The notes below the pieces were generated by a model that did not search any database, had not been told where the DNA came from, and saw only the letters and a program-made list of their open reading frames with translations. The translations under genes were made by a program, and so were the position numbers. Of a stretch of 10,174 nt of DNA, positions 1 to 5,398 are shown one piece after another. The stretch spans positions 1-10,174 of the forward strand of contig CABUBS010000071.1 in NCBI GenBank assembly GCA_902489855.1, given 5' to 3'. Source of the DNA: an uncultured Collinsella sp. GTDB lineage: Bacteria; Actinomycetota; Coriobacteriia; Coriobacteriales; Coriobacteriaceae. Numbering within the stretch: the first letter of the stretch is position 1; the number at the start of each line of letters is the position of its first letter.

Positions 1-432
1 CAGCGGCGAGCTCCCGGCCGTGCCCGCCAGGGTTCCATCCGTGCTGCCCAGTGGCGTCACGGTGGCGTTGTCTTCGCCCCCAAGCCCCGTTCCTACGCTA
101 AGCGTATGAACAACAAGGAGGTCAAGCTGGCTATGCGCTCCGCGCTGTCCGCCAAGCTGGCCGATGGCGAGCTCGTGCTCGTCGACGACTACGGCTTCGA
201 GAAGCCTTCCACCAAGGCTGCCGTCGCCATGCTCAAGGCTCTCGGTCTTGAGGGCAAGCGTCTGACCATCATCGTTCGCGATGAGGACGTCAACGCCTAC
301 CTGTCGTTCCGCAACATTCCCAAGACGTTCATCATCACCGCTGACGAGGCCAACACCTACGATCTCGTCAACAACAACGCCGTGTTGATGCCCGCCGACA
401 TCGCCGCTCACTTCGGGGAGGTGCTTGCATAA
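1..432 (+). CDS. rplD: 50S ribosomal protein L4 (3' part)
   Basis: Large-subunit protein L4, which binds 23S rRNA and lines the exit tunnel; in E. coli it also represses its own S10 operon. The frame is open from the first base of the window, so the 5' end lies outside. About 143 C-terminal residues are visible of a family length near 205. The first visible residues (GRARQGSIRAAQW, then GGVVFAPKPRSYAKRMN) match the conserved L4 core that follows the tunnel loop, so the ATG at 106 is internal and not a start. The stop TAA (430-432) directly abuts the ATG of rplW, as expected for translational coupling inside the S10 operon. Identification is secure from sequence and gene order. Confidence 0.97.
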   Translation, partial: QRRAPGRARQGSIRAAQWRHGGVVFAPKPRSYAKRMNNKEVKLAMRSALSAKLADGELVLVDDYGFEKPSTKAAVAMLKALGLEGKRLTIIVRDEDVNAYLSFRNIPKTFIITADEANTYDLVNNNAVLMPADIAAHFGEVLA

Positions 433-720
433 ATGACCGCCCACGAGATCATCATCCGTCCGATCGTGTCCGAGCGTTCCTTCTCCGGCATGGAGCTGAA
501 CAAGTACACGTTCGAGGTCGCCAAGGATGCTAACAAGTATCAGATCAAGGACGCTGTCGAGGAGATCTTCGGCGTCAAGGTCGTTCGCGTGAACACCCTG
601 ACGGTCAAGCCCAAGACCAAGCGCGTGCGCTATGTCGCCGGCAAGACCCGTTCTTGGAAGAAGGCCATCGTCACGCTGGCCGAGGGCGACACCATCGAGG
701 TCTTTGGCAACCAGGCCTAA
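433..720 (+). CDS. rplW: 50S ribosomal protein L23
   Basis: L23 sits at the ribosomal exit tunnel and is the docking site for trigger factor and SRP. The 95-residue length is normal. The sequence shows the family pattern: an N-terminal IIIRPIVSERS (residues 6-16), the KYTFEVAKDANKYQIKDAVEEIFGVKV core (24-50), and a basic segment KPKTKRVRYVAGKTRSWKKA (59-78) that contacts rRNA. The ATG at 433 begins immediately after the rplD stop. No separate Shine-Dalgarno is needed, although GGGGAGG in the end of rplD (about 414-422) is well placed. It is followed by an unusually long 179-nt gap before rplB. Confidence 0.98.
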   Translation: MTAHEIIIRPIVSERSFSGMELNKYTFEVAKDANKYQIKDAVEEIFGVKVVRVNTLTVKPKTKRVRYVAGKTRSWKKAIVTLAEGDTIEVFGNQA

Positions 721-899
721 GACTCGCTGCTGTTGAGTGAGCTCATGCCTCCCAAATAGGGGAGGCGGGAGCTCAAGGTTTTGGGCGTATTAAATGGACA
801 CGCCCGGAACCGTGTATACGTCCGGTGTCATCGCACCCGAGGCAGAACCTCGAATCCCTGTCTGCGATGGCTAACGGATTCCTATTGAAAGGGATTGTA
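721..899 (+). promoter_or_regulatory. structured leader between rplW and rplB
   Basis: A 179-nt non-coding stretch with several potential stem-loops. Stem 1 is 739-753 with 760-774, 15 positions with two internal mismatches, around the loop AAATAG. Stem 2 pairs GGGCGT (783-788) with ACGCCC (800-805). Stem 3 pairs CCGGA (804-808) with TCCGG (821-825), overlaps stem 2 and so competes with it. Stem 4 pairs CGAGG (838-842) with CCTCG (848-852), enclosed by TCGCA (831-835) with TGCGA (863-867). AATCCC at 853-858 can pair with GGGATT at 891-896, covering the rplB ribosome-binding site, while the overlapping GAATCC (852-857) can instead pair with GGATTC (876-881). Stem 1 lacks a U-run, so it is not a typical terminator. 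No convincing sigma-70 promoter is visible. The pairings are seen; a regulatory role is inferred. Confidence 0.55.
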
Positions 900-1730
900 A
901 TGGCTGTAAAGCACCTTAAGCCGACCTCCGCTGGTAGGCGTTGGCAGACGATCTCCGACTTCTCCGAGATCACCTGCACCAAGCCCGAGAAGTCTCTTCT
1001 CGAGCCCCTGCCCAAGAAGGCCGGTCGTAACAACAACGGCCGCATCACCACCCGCCACCAGGGCGGCGGCGTGAAGCGTCGTTACCGCGTGATCGACTTC
1101 AAGCGCAACAAGGACGGCGTGCCCGCCAAGGTTGCCACGATCGAGTACGATCCGAACCGTTCCGCTCGCATCGCTCTGCTGCACTACGCTGACGGTGAGA
1201 AGCGCTACATCCTGGCCCCCAAGGGCCTCGAGGTCGGTCAGACCATCATGTCCGGTTCTGACGCCGACATCAAGCCGGGCAACGCTCTGCCCCTCGCCGA
1301 CATCCCCGTCGGTACGCTCATCCACGCCGTCGAGTTCCAGCCGGGTAAGGGCGCTGCTATCGCCCGTTCCGCCGGTAACTCCTGCCAGCTGATGGGTAAG
1401 GAGGGCAAGTACGCCATCGTCCGTATGCCTTCCTCCGAGATGCGCCGCATCCTCGTTACCTGCCGCGCCACCGTCGGTGAGGTCGGCAACGCCGATCACT
1501 CCAACATCGTCATCGGCAAGGCCGGCCGTAAGCGTCACATGAACGTGCGCCCGACCGTCCGCGGTACCGTCATGAACCCTGTCGACCACCCGCACGGCGG
1601 TGGCGAGGGCAAGAACCACACCTCTGGTCGTCCCTCCGTTACCCCCTGGGGTAAGCCGACGAAGGGCCTTCGTACGCGCAAGAAGAAGAAGGTCTCGAAC
1701 CAGCACATCATTCGTCGCCGTAAGAAGTAA
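900..1730 (+). CDS. rplB: 50S ribosomal protein L2
   Basis: L2 is a primary 23S rRNA-binding protein near the peptidyl-transferase centre, needed for subunit association. The ATG at 900 gives 276 residues, the usual length, and the canonical start MAVKHLKPTSAGRR. AAAGGGA (888-894) lies at a good distance upstream. The frame stays open upstream to ATGs at 867 and 825, but these would add 11 or 25 non-family residues made of leader sequence. Visible motifs are NNNGRITTRHQGGGVKRRYR (45-64) and the functionally important loop MNPVDHPHGGGEG (225-237), whose histidines include the counterpart of E. coli His229. The C-terminus is basic (KKKKVSNQHIIRRRKK). It is the first gene after the structured leader. 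Confidence 0.98.
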   Translation: MAVKHLKPTSAGRRWQTISDFSEITCTKPEKSLLEPLPKKAGRNNNGRITTRHQGGGVKRRYRVIDFKRNKDGVPAKVATIEYDPNRSARIALLHYADGEKRYILAPKGLEVGQTIMSGSDADIKPGNALPLADIPVGTLIHAVEFQPGKGAAIARSAGNSCQLMGKEGKYAIVRMPSSEMRRILVTCRATVGEVGNADHSNIVIGKAGRKRHMNVRPTVRGTVMNPVDHPHGGGEGKNHTSGRPSVTPWGKPTKGLRTRKKKKVSNQHIIRRRKK

Positions 1731-1762
1731 TTTCGGATACCGAGTTTTAGGAGAAAGCACTT

Positions 1763-2023
1763 ATGAGCAGAAGTCTCAAAAAGGGCCCGTTCGTGGAGAC
1801 TCGCCTTCTCTCGCGTATCACCGCGATGAACGAGGCTGGCAAGAAGGACGTCGTGAAGACCTGGTCCCGCGCGTCCACCATCTTCCCCGAGATGGTTGGT
1901 CACACCATCGCCGTCCATGACGGCCGCAAGCATGTGCCCGTGTATGTTACCGAGTCCATGGTTGGTCACAAGCTCGGCGAGTTCGCGCCGACTCGTACGT
2001 TCCGTGGCCACAAGGCCAAATAG
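1763..2023 (+). CDS. rpsS: 30S ribosomal protein S19
   Basis: S19 sits in the head of the small subunit, binds 16S rRNA with S13 and contacts the large subunit through intersubunit bridges. It has 86 residues, normal for the family. Recognisable parts are the N-terminal SRSLKKGPFVETRLL (2-16) and the S19 signature spanning 62-83 (VTESMVGHKLGEFAPTRTF, then RGH). The start ATG at 1763 is preceded by TAGGAGA (about 1748-1754). It lies 32 nt after rplB in the conserved order rplB-rpsS-rplV. Confidence 0.98.
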   Translation: MSRSLKKGPFVETRLLSRITAMNEAGKKDVVKTWSRASTIFPEMVGHTIAVHDGRKHVPVYVTESMVGHKLGEFAPTRTFRGHKAK

Positions 2024-2037
2024 GGGGTTAACCGTAA

Positions 2038-2409
2038 ATGGCAACTAAGTCTATTGAAACTGAGGCTACCGAGGTTCGCGCCGTCGCTAAGTACGTGCGT
2101 GTTTCCCCCAGCAAGGCCCGCCTGGTGGTCGATCTGATCCGCCGCAAGCCTGTCGCTCAGGCCTTCGACATCCTCCACTTCTGCGACCGCGCCGTCGCCG
2201 TGGATGTCGAGAAGGTTCTCCGTTCCGCCGTTGCGAACGCCGAGAACAACAACGGTCTGCGTGCCGACAACCTGGTTGTCGCCGCTGCCTATGTTGACGA
2301 GGGTCCGACGCTTAAGCGCATCCGTCCCCGCGCCAAGGGTTCCGCTTCTCGCATTCTGAAGCGTACTTCCCACATCACCGTCGTCGTTGCTCCTCGAAAG
2401 GAGGCGTAA
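2038..2409 (+). CDS. rplV: 50S ribosomal protein L22
   Basis: L22 binds all 23S rRNA domains; its long beta-hairpin reaches into the exit tunnel, where changes cause macrolide resistance in other bacteria. It has 123 residues. The globular domain begins at AVAKYVRVSPSKARLVVDLI (15-34) and the tunnel hairpin lies at about 85-115 (YVDEGPTLKRIRPRAKGSAS, then RILKR). About 10 residues precede the usual start of homology (MATKSIETEA), a modest N-terminal extension. The ATG at 2038 is 14 nt after rpsS. A G-rich Shine-Dalgarno (AGGGGG, 2022-2027) overlaps the rpsS stop codon, which suggests coupled translation. Confidence 0.97.
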   Translation: MATKSIETEATEVRAVAKYVRVSPSKARLVVDLIRRKPVAQAFDILHFCDRAVAVDVEKVLRSAVANAENNNGLRADNLVVAAAYVDEGPTLKRIRPRAKGSASRILKRTSHITVVVAPRKEA

Positions 2410-2415
2410 AGCTGT

Positions 2416-3126
2416 ATGGGTCAGAAAGTCTACCCCACCGGCTTCCGTCTTGGCATCACCGAGAACTGGCGCTCCCGCTGGTTCGCAGAGAAGGATTACG
2501 CTAAGACCCTCGGTAACGATCTCGAGATCCGCAAGTACCTCGAGAAGCGTCTTTCCCGCGCAGCTGTCTCCCGCGTCGAGATCGAGCGCGCTGGCGACAA
2601 GGTGAAGGTCATCATCCTCACTGCTCGCCCCGGCGTTGTCATCGGTAAGAAGGGTGCCGAGATCGATACCCTCCGCACCGAGCTCGAGAAGGTCGCTGGC
2701 GTCTCCAAGGGCCAGCTCTCCGTCGACGTTGTCGAGATCAAGCGCCCCGAGCTCGACGCCAACCTCGTTGCTCAGTCTATCGCCGAGCAGCTCGAGGGCC
2801 GCGTCGCCTTCCGTCGCGCTATGCGCAAGGCTGTCCAGTCCGCCCGCAAGGCCGGCGCCAAGGGCATCCGTATCCAGTGCTCCGGTCGTCTCGGCGGCGC
2901 CGAGATGGGCCGTCGTGAGTGGTACCGCGAGGGTCGCGTGCCTCTGCACACCCTCCGTGCCAAGATCGACTATGGCACGGCTGTCGCTAGCACCACCATG
3001 GGCGCTTGCGGCGTGAAGGTCTGGATCTACCTGGGCGAGAAGCTCCCGGGCCAGCCTGTTCCCAACCCTGCACTCGAGGGCTCTTCCCGTCCTCGTCGTC
3101 GTAACTCCGAGAGGAGGGGTCAGTAG
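2416..3126 (+). CDS. rpsC: 30S ribosomal protein S3
   Basis: S3 lies at the mRNA entry channel of the 30S head and contributes to mRNA unwinding. It has 236 residues, within the family range. It starts with the typical MGQKVYPTGFRLGI. A type-2 KH domain covers roughly residues 38-106, with the GKKG loop at 77-80 in RPGVVIGKKGAEI. The C-terminal S3 domain follows (about 120-205; GRLGGAEMGRREWYREGRVP at 157-176). The tail (about 212-236) is Pro/Ser/Arg-rich and basic. Its Shine-Dalgarno AAAGGAGG (2397-2404) lies inside the end of rplV. Its stop TAG (3124-3126) overlaps the GTG start of rplP by one base. Confidence 0.98.
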   Translation: MGQKVYPTGFRLGITENWRSRWFAEKDYAKTLGNDLEIRKYLEKRLSRAAVSRVEIERAGDKVKVIILTARPGVVIGKKGAEIDTLRTELEKVAGVSKGQLSVDVVEIKRPELDANLVAQSIAEQLEGRVAFRRAMRKAVQSARKAGAKGIRIQCSGRLGGAEMGRREWYREGRVPLHTLRAKIDYGTAVASTTMGACGVKVWIYLGEKLPGQPVPNPALEGSSRPRRRNSERRGQ

Positions 3127-3629
3127 TGCTTGCCCCTAAGCGTATTCTTCACCGCAAGGTGCAGCGTGGCTCCATGAAGGGCCAGGCCAAGGGTAATACC
3201 GAGCTGCATTTCGGCGAGTTTGGTATCCAGGCTCTCGAGGCCCATTGGATCACCAACCGTCAGATCGAGGCCGCTCGTATTGCCATGACCCGCTACATGA
3301 AGCGTGGCGGTCGTGTCTACATCACGATCTTCCCCGATAAGCCCATCACCAAGAAGCCTGCCGAGACTCGCATGGGTTCTGGTAAGGGTAACCCCGAGGA
3401 GTGGGTGGCCGTCGTCAAGCCCGGCCGCATCATGTTCGAGGTCAAGGGCGTGCCCGAGGAGGTCGCTCGCGAGGCTCTGCGTCTTGCACAGCACAAGCTT
3501 CCCATCAAGACCAAGATTGTTGCTGCCAAGAACGCTGAGCAGCGCATCGAGAAGGAGATGGCTGAGGAGGCCGCTCTCGAGGCCAAGTGGGCTGCTGAGG
3601 ACGCCGCCGCCGCCAAGGAGGAGAACTAA
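3126..3629 (+). CDS. rplP: 50S ribosomal protein L16 with acidic C-terminal tail
   Basis: L16 organises the A-site tRNA elbow region and the central protuberance. The start is GTG at 3126, overlapping the rpsC stop (TAGTG). GAGGAGGGG just upstream is a strong ribosome-binding site. The core is typical: MLAPKRILHRKVQRGSMKGQ at the start, then ELHFGEFGIQALEAHWITNR (26-45) and TRMGSGKGNPEEWVAVVKPG (81-100). Arg81 matches the position hydroxylated in E. coli L16. Family members usually run about 136-146 residues; this one has 167. The surplus is an Ala/Glu-rich tail at about 136-167 (NAEQRIEKEMAEEAALEAKW onward), likely helical. Its stop TAA shares a base with the rpmC ATG (TAATG). The identity is certain; the role of the tail is unknown. 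Confidence 0.98.
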   Translation: MLAPKRILHRKVQRGSMKGQAKGNTELHFGEFGIQALEAHWITNRQIEAARIAMTRYMKRGGRVYITIFPDKPITKKPAETRMGSGKGNPEEWVAVVKPGRIMFEVKGVPEEVAREALRLAQHKLPIKTKIVAAKNAEQRIEKEMAEEAALEAKWAAEDAAAAKEEN

Positions 3630-3844
3630 TGAAGCCCGCAGAGATTCGTGAGCTCTCGGACGCTCAGCTCGTTGAGAAGCTGAAGGAAATGCGCGCCGAG
3701 CTCTTTAACCTTCGTTTCCAGATGGCCACCAGCCAGCTGGACAACACCGCTCGCGTCAACACCGTGAAGAAGGACATCGCTCGCGTCCTCACGGAGCAGC
3801 GCGCCCGCGAGATCGCAGCGGAGAAGTCCGCTGTCGCCGAGTAG
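3629..3844 (+). CDS. rpmC: 50S ribosomal protein L29
   Basis: L29 is a small two-helix protein beside L23 at the tunnel exit. It has 71 residues, within the family range. The N-terminal helix begins MKPAEIRELSDAQLVEKLKE, followed by the L29 hallmark ELFNLRFQMATSQLDNTARV (24-43) and the second helix with VKKDIARVLTEQRAREIA. The ATG overlaps the rplP stop by one base, so its translation is probably coupled to rplP; GGAGGAG in the end of rplP supplies a ribosome-binding site. Confidence 0.97.
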   Translation: MKPAEIRELSDAQLVEKLKEMRAELFNLRFQMATSQLDNTARVNTVKKDIARVLTEQRAREIAAEKSAVAE

Positions 3845-3860
3845 GACCTAAGGAGAGAAC

Positions 3861-4121
3861 ATGACTGATTCGCGTAACTCGCGTAAGGTCCGTACGGGTG
3901 TCGTTACCTCCGTCTCCGGTGCCAAGACCATCGTTGTCACCATCACCGAGCGCAAGCGTCACCCCAAGTACGGCAAGATGATGACCAGCTCCAAGAAGCT
4001 GCACGCTCACGACGAGGAGTGCACGGCTGGCGTGGGCGATACCGTCCGCGTTATGGAGACCCGTCCTATGTCCAAGATGAAGCGTTGGCGCCTCATCGAG
4101 GTCGTCGAGCGCGCTAAATAA
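3861..4121 (+). CDS. rpsQ: 30S ribosomal protein S17
   Basis: S17 is a primary 16S rRNA-binding protein with an OB fold, important early in 30S assembly. It has 86 residues, the normal length. Conserved parts are RTGVVTSVSGAKTIVVTI (11-28), HPKYGK (34-39), LHAHDE (47-52) and RPMSKMKRWRL (68-78). A clear AAGGAG (3850-3855) precedes the ATG. In E. coli this is the last gene of the S10 operon. Here a 118-nt gap follows, consistent with a boundary or a control point before rplN. Confidence 0.98.
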   Translation: MTDSRNSRKVRTGVVTSVSGAKTIVVTITERKRHPKYGKMMTSSKKLHAHDEECTAGVGDTVRVMETRPMSKMKRWRLIEVVERAK

Positions 4122-4239
4122 GCAGTCGCTCTTACGACTTGTACGTTTCCGAAGATGTGCGTATGCCTGGCTTGCATACCACGGGCCGTATAAAGGCTGC
4201 GCACCTCTCTTCGGTTCTTAGTTCGGAGGAACATCTACC
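4122..4239 (+). promoter_or_regulatory. rpsQ-rplN gap at the S10/spc boundary
   Basis: This 118-nt stretch has no plausible gene. It can fold around GTATGC (4161-4166) with GCATAC (4174-4179), and GTGCG (4157-4161) can pair with CGCAC (4200-4204) as an outer stem. Near the end, GTTC (4221-4224) and GAAC (4229-4232) can form a short hairpin exposing GGAG, the rplN ribosome-binding core, in its loop. A TTGTAC (4139-4144) and TATGCC (4162-4167) pair with 17-nt spacing, and an isolated TATAAA (4189-4194), are weak promoter candidates. There is no terminator-type U-run, so transcription probably continues from rpsQ into rplN. Its position equals the E. coli S10/spc operon junction, so an internal promoter or leader is reasonable but unproven. 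Confidence 0.4.
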
Positions 4240-4608
4240 ATGATTCAGATGCAAACCATGCTGAACGTCGCCGACAACTCCGGCGCTCGCAAGATTCGCT
4301 GCATCAAGGTGCTTGGCGGTTCCAAGCGTCGTTATGCAGGCATCGGCGATGTGTTCATCGGTGCTGTCCAGGAGGCTACCCCTGGCGCCAACGTCAAGAA
4401 GAAGGACGTTGTCCGTTGCGTCGTCGTTCGCACCGTTAAGGAGATCCGCCGCAAGGATGGCTCCTACATTCGCTTTGATGAGAACGCCTGCGTTGTCATC
4501 AACAACGATGGTTCGCCCGTCGGCACCCGTATCTTCGGGCCCGTCGCTCGCGAGCTTCGTGACAAGAAGTACATGAAGATCGTCTCGCTCGCTCCCGAGA
4601 CCCTGTAG
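4240..4608 (+). CDS. rplN: 50S ribosomal protein L14
   Basis: L14 is a core 23S rRNA-binding protein at the subunit interface, contacting L19 and bridge B8. It has 122 residues, the standard length. It shows the N-terminal MIQMQTMLNVADNSGARKIR (1-20), GGSKRRYAGIGDVFIGAV (26-43), KKKDVVRCVVVRT (53-65), and the C-terminal GTRIFGPVARELRDKKYMKI. The ATG at 4240 has GGAGGA (4225-4230) upstream; the later ATG at 4258 is internal to the conserved N-terminus. It is the first gene of the classical spc operon and is followed 13 nt later by rplX. Confidence 0.98.
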   Translation: MIQMQTMLNVADNSGARKIRCIKVLGGSKRRYAGIGDVFIGAVQEATPGANVKKKDVVRCVVVRTVKEIRRKDGSYIRFDENACVVINNDGSPVGTRIFGPVARELRDKKYMKIVSLAPETL

Positions 4609-4621
4609 TTAGGGGAGATAT

Positions 4622-4927
4622 ATGTATATCAAGAAGGGCGATAAGGTCCAGGTTCTCTCTGGTAAGGATCGCGGCAAGCAGGGCGTTGTCCTGCGTGCTC
4701 TCCCCGCCGAGAACAAGGTCGTTGTCGAGGGCGTTTCGGTCGTCAAGAAGGCCGTCAAGCCCAACGCTGCCAACCAGCAGGGCGGCATCGTTTCGCAGGA
4801 GGCTCCCATCGACGCCTCCAACGTCAATCTCGTTTGCCCCGAGTGCGGTAAGGTTACCCGCGTCGGTCACGAGAAGGACGGCAAGAACAAGCTGCGCGTC
4901 TGCAAGAAGTGCGGCCACAAGTTCTAA
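4622..4927 (+). CDS. rplX: 50S ribosomal protein L24 with four-cysteine motif
   Basis: L24 is an assembly initiator of the 50S subunit and lies near the tunnel exit. It has 101 residues. A KOW-type RNA-binding fold covers about residues 3-36 (KKGDKVQVLSGKDRGKQGVV). The C-terminal part carries two CxxC pairs (Cys72/Cys75 in VCPECGK, Cys94/Cys97 in VCKKCG), a zinc-ribbon-like arrangement found in many bacterial L24 proteins but absent from E. coli. AGGGGAG (4611-4617) is the ribosome-binding site. The usual next gene, rplE, is missing: a terminator follows within about 30 nt. Confidence 0.98.
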   Translation: MYIKKGDKVQVLSGKDRGKQGVVLRALPAENKVVVEGVSVVKKAVKPNAANQQGGIVSQEAPIDASNVNLVCPECGKVTRVGHEKDGKNKLRVCKKCGHKF

Positions 4928-4953
4928 GCTGCCCGCAACATCAAGTTGCTAGC

Positions 4954-4987
4954 AAAGGCCCGGATGCCACGGCACCCGGGCCTTTTT
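4954..4987 (+). terminator. intrinsic terminator after rplX
   Basis: AAAGGCCCGG (4954-4963) pairs perfectly with CCGGGCCTTT (4976-4985) around a 12-nt loop that can itself form a short TGC/GCA stem. A T-run continues at 4983-4987. This is a textbook factor-independent terminator for the ribosomal operon. A smaller stem, GCAAC (4935-4939) with GTTGC (4945-4949), sits just upstream. Confidence 0.93.
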
Positions 4988-4995
4988 CTATCCCT

Positions 4996-5193
4996 ACTCA
5001 TTGGGGGCTCATTGGGGACAGACATAAATGAGTGGCCGATGATTGGCAGTCATTGGGGACATACTCATTGGGGACAGACTTAAATGAGTGGTCGTCGCTT
5101 GGCATTCATTGGGGACAGGCTTAAATGAGTGCCGTTGTACTCATTGGGGACAGACTTAAATGAGTACCCTAACTGGGTAAGCATAAATGAGCG
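4996..5193. repeat. cluster of ATTGGGGACAG dyad repeats
   Basis: Near-identical units of 26-27 bp occur at 5008-5033, 5063-5089, 5104-5130 and 5139-5165. Partial copies lie at 4996-5007 and 5050-5062, and a decayed end at about 5176-5193. Each full unit consists of a left arm ACTCATT, a core GGGGACAGACTTA (variants CATA and GGCTTA), and a right arm AATGAGT. The arms are reverse complements, so each unit is a 7-bp dyad with a 13-nt centre. Unit starts are 55, 41 and 35 bp apart, so this is not a fixed-period array. The short spacers share no obvious sequence. The 11-base core TGGGGACAGGC recurs in the hairpin loop near 7585-7595. I recall similar GGGGACAG-containing intergenic repeats in other bacteria, some linked to REP-associated transposases; none is encoded here. 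Confidence 0.85.
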
Positions 5194-5398
5194 GGTCGTG
5201 CTGTATAAATTGCTTGTGTGCGCGTTTATGCGCGTTAGATTGCGTTTAATTACGCACCTATGCGTATATATGCACCGTTTACGGGGCAATAATGACCGTT
5301 TAACGGTGAGATACGCAAAAACGCGCACAGACGCGCGTGTTTGTGCGAATATAGAGCTGTCAGAAATGCAAGACGTTCTATGACACAGGAGACACATA
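5194..5398 (+). promoter_or_regulatory. operator-like array upstream of the oxidoreductase gene
   Basis: A non-coding, visibly A/T-richer stretch. On the left, TGCGCGTTTA (5219-5228), TGCGCGTTAG (5229-5238) and TGCGTTTAAT (5241-5250) form three direct repeats about one helical turn apart. On the right, the inverted counterparts ACGCAAAA (5313), ACGCGCAC (5321) and ACGCGCGT (5331) are spaced 8-10 bp apart. The two blocks are imperfect reverse complements (5219-5247 against 5311-5338). Between them are TACGCA-CCTA-TGCGTA (5251-5266) and two ACCGTTTA sites 21 bp apart (5274 and 5295), the second part of ACCGTT-T-AACGGT. TATATA (5265-5270) and TATAGA (5350-5355) are possible -10 elements without good -35 partners. 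AGGAG (5387-5391) is the ribosome-binding site. Binding by the downstream DeoR-type protein is inference. Confidence 0.5.

Noticed and set aside
825..899. N-terminal extension of L2 from in-frame ATGs at 825 or 867
   Set aside because: The extra residues are not L2-like and consist of leader sequence with potential hairpins; the ATG at 900 has a well-placed ribosome-binding site and gives the standard length and N-terminus.
882..1760. Long open frame on the - strand opposite rplB
   Set aside because: A compositional shadow of a certain gene in G+C-rich DNA; the predicted protein has no recognisable family pattern.
1966..2949. Long - strand open frame opposite rplV and rpsC
   Set aside because: Fully antisense to two secure ribosomal genes; its low-complexity Leu/Gly/Asp-rich product is typical of shadow frames.
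4139..4194. Sigma-70 promoter before rplN
   Set aside because: The TTGTAC/TATGCC pair matches the consensus poorly and TATAAA has no -35 partner, so I mention it only as a weak possibility and do not list a promoter.
4996..5165. CRISPR-like reading of the GGGGACAG cluster
   Set aside because: Spacing between units is irregular (35-55 bp from start to start) and the spacers, about 8-29 nt, are too short and variable.
5129..5383. Small + strand open frame in the gap before the oxidoreductase
   Set aside because: It runs through repeat units and operator-like repeats, lacks a ribosome-binding site, and its product resembles no protein I know.
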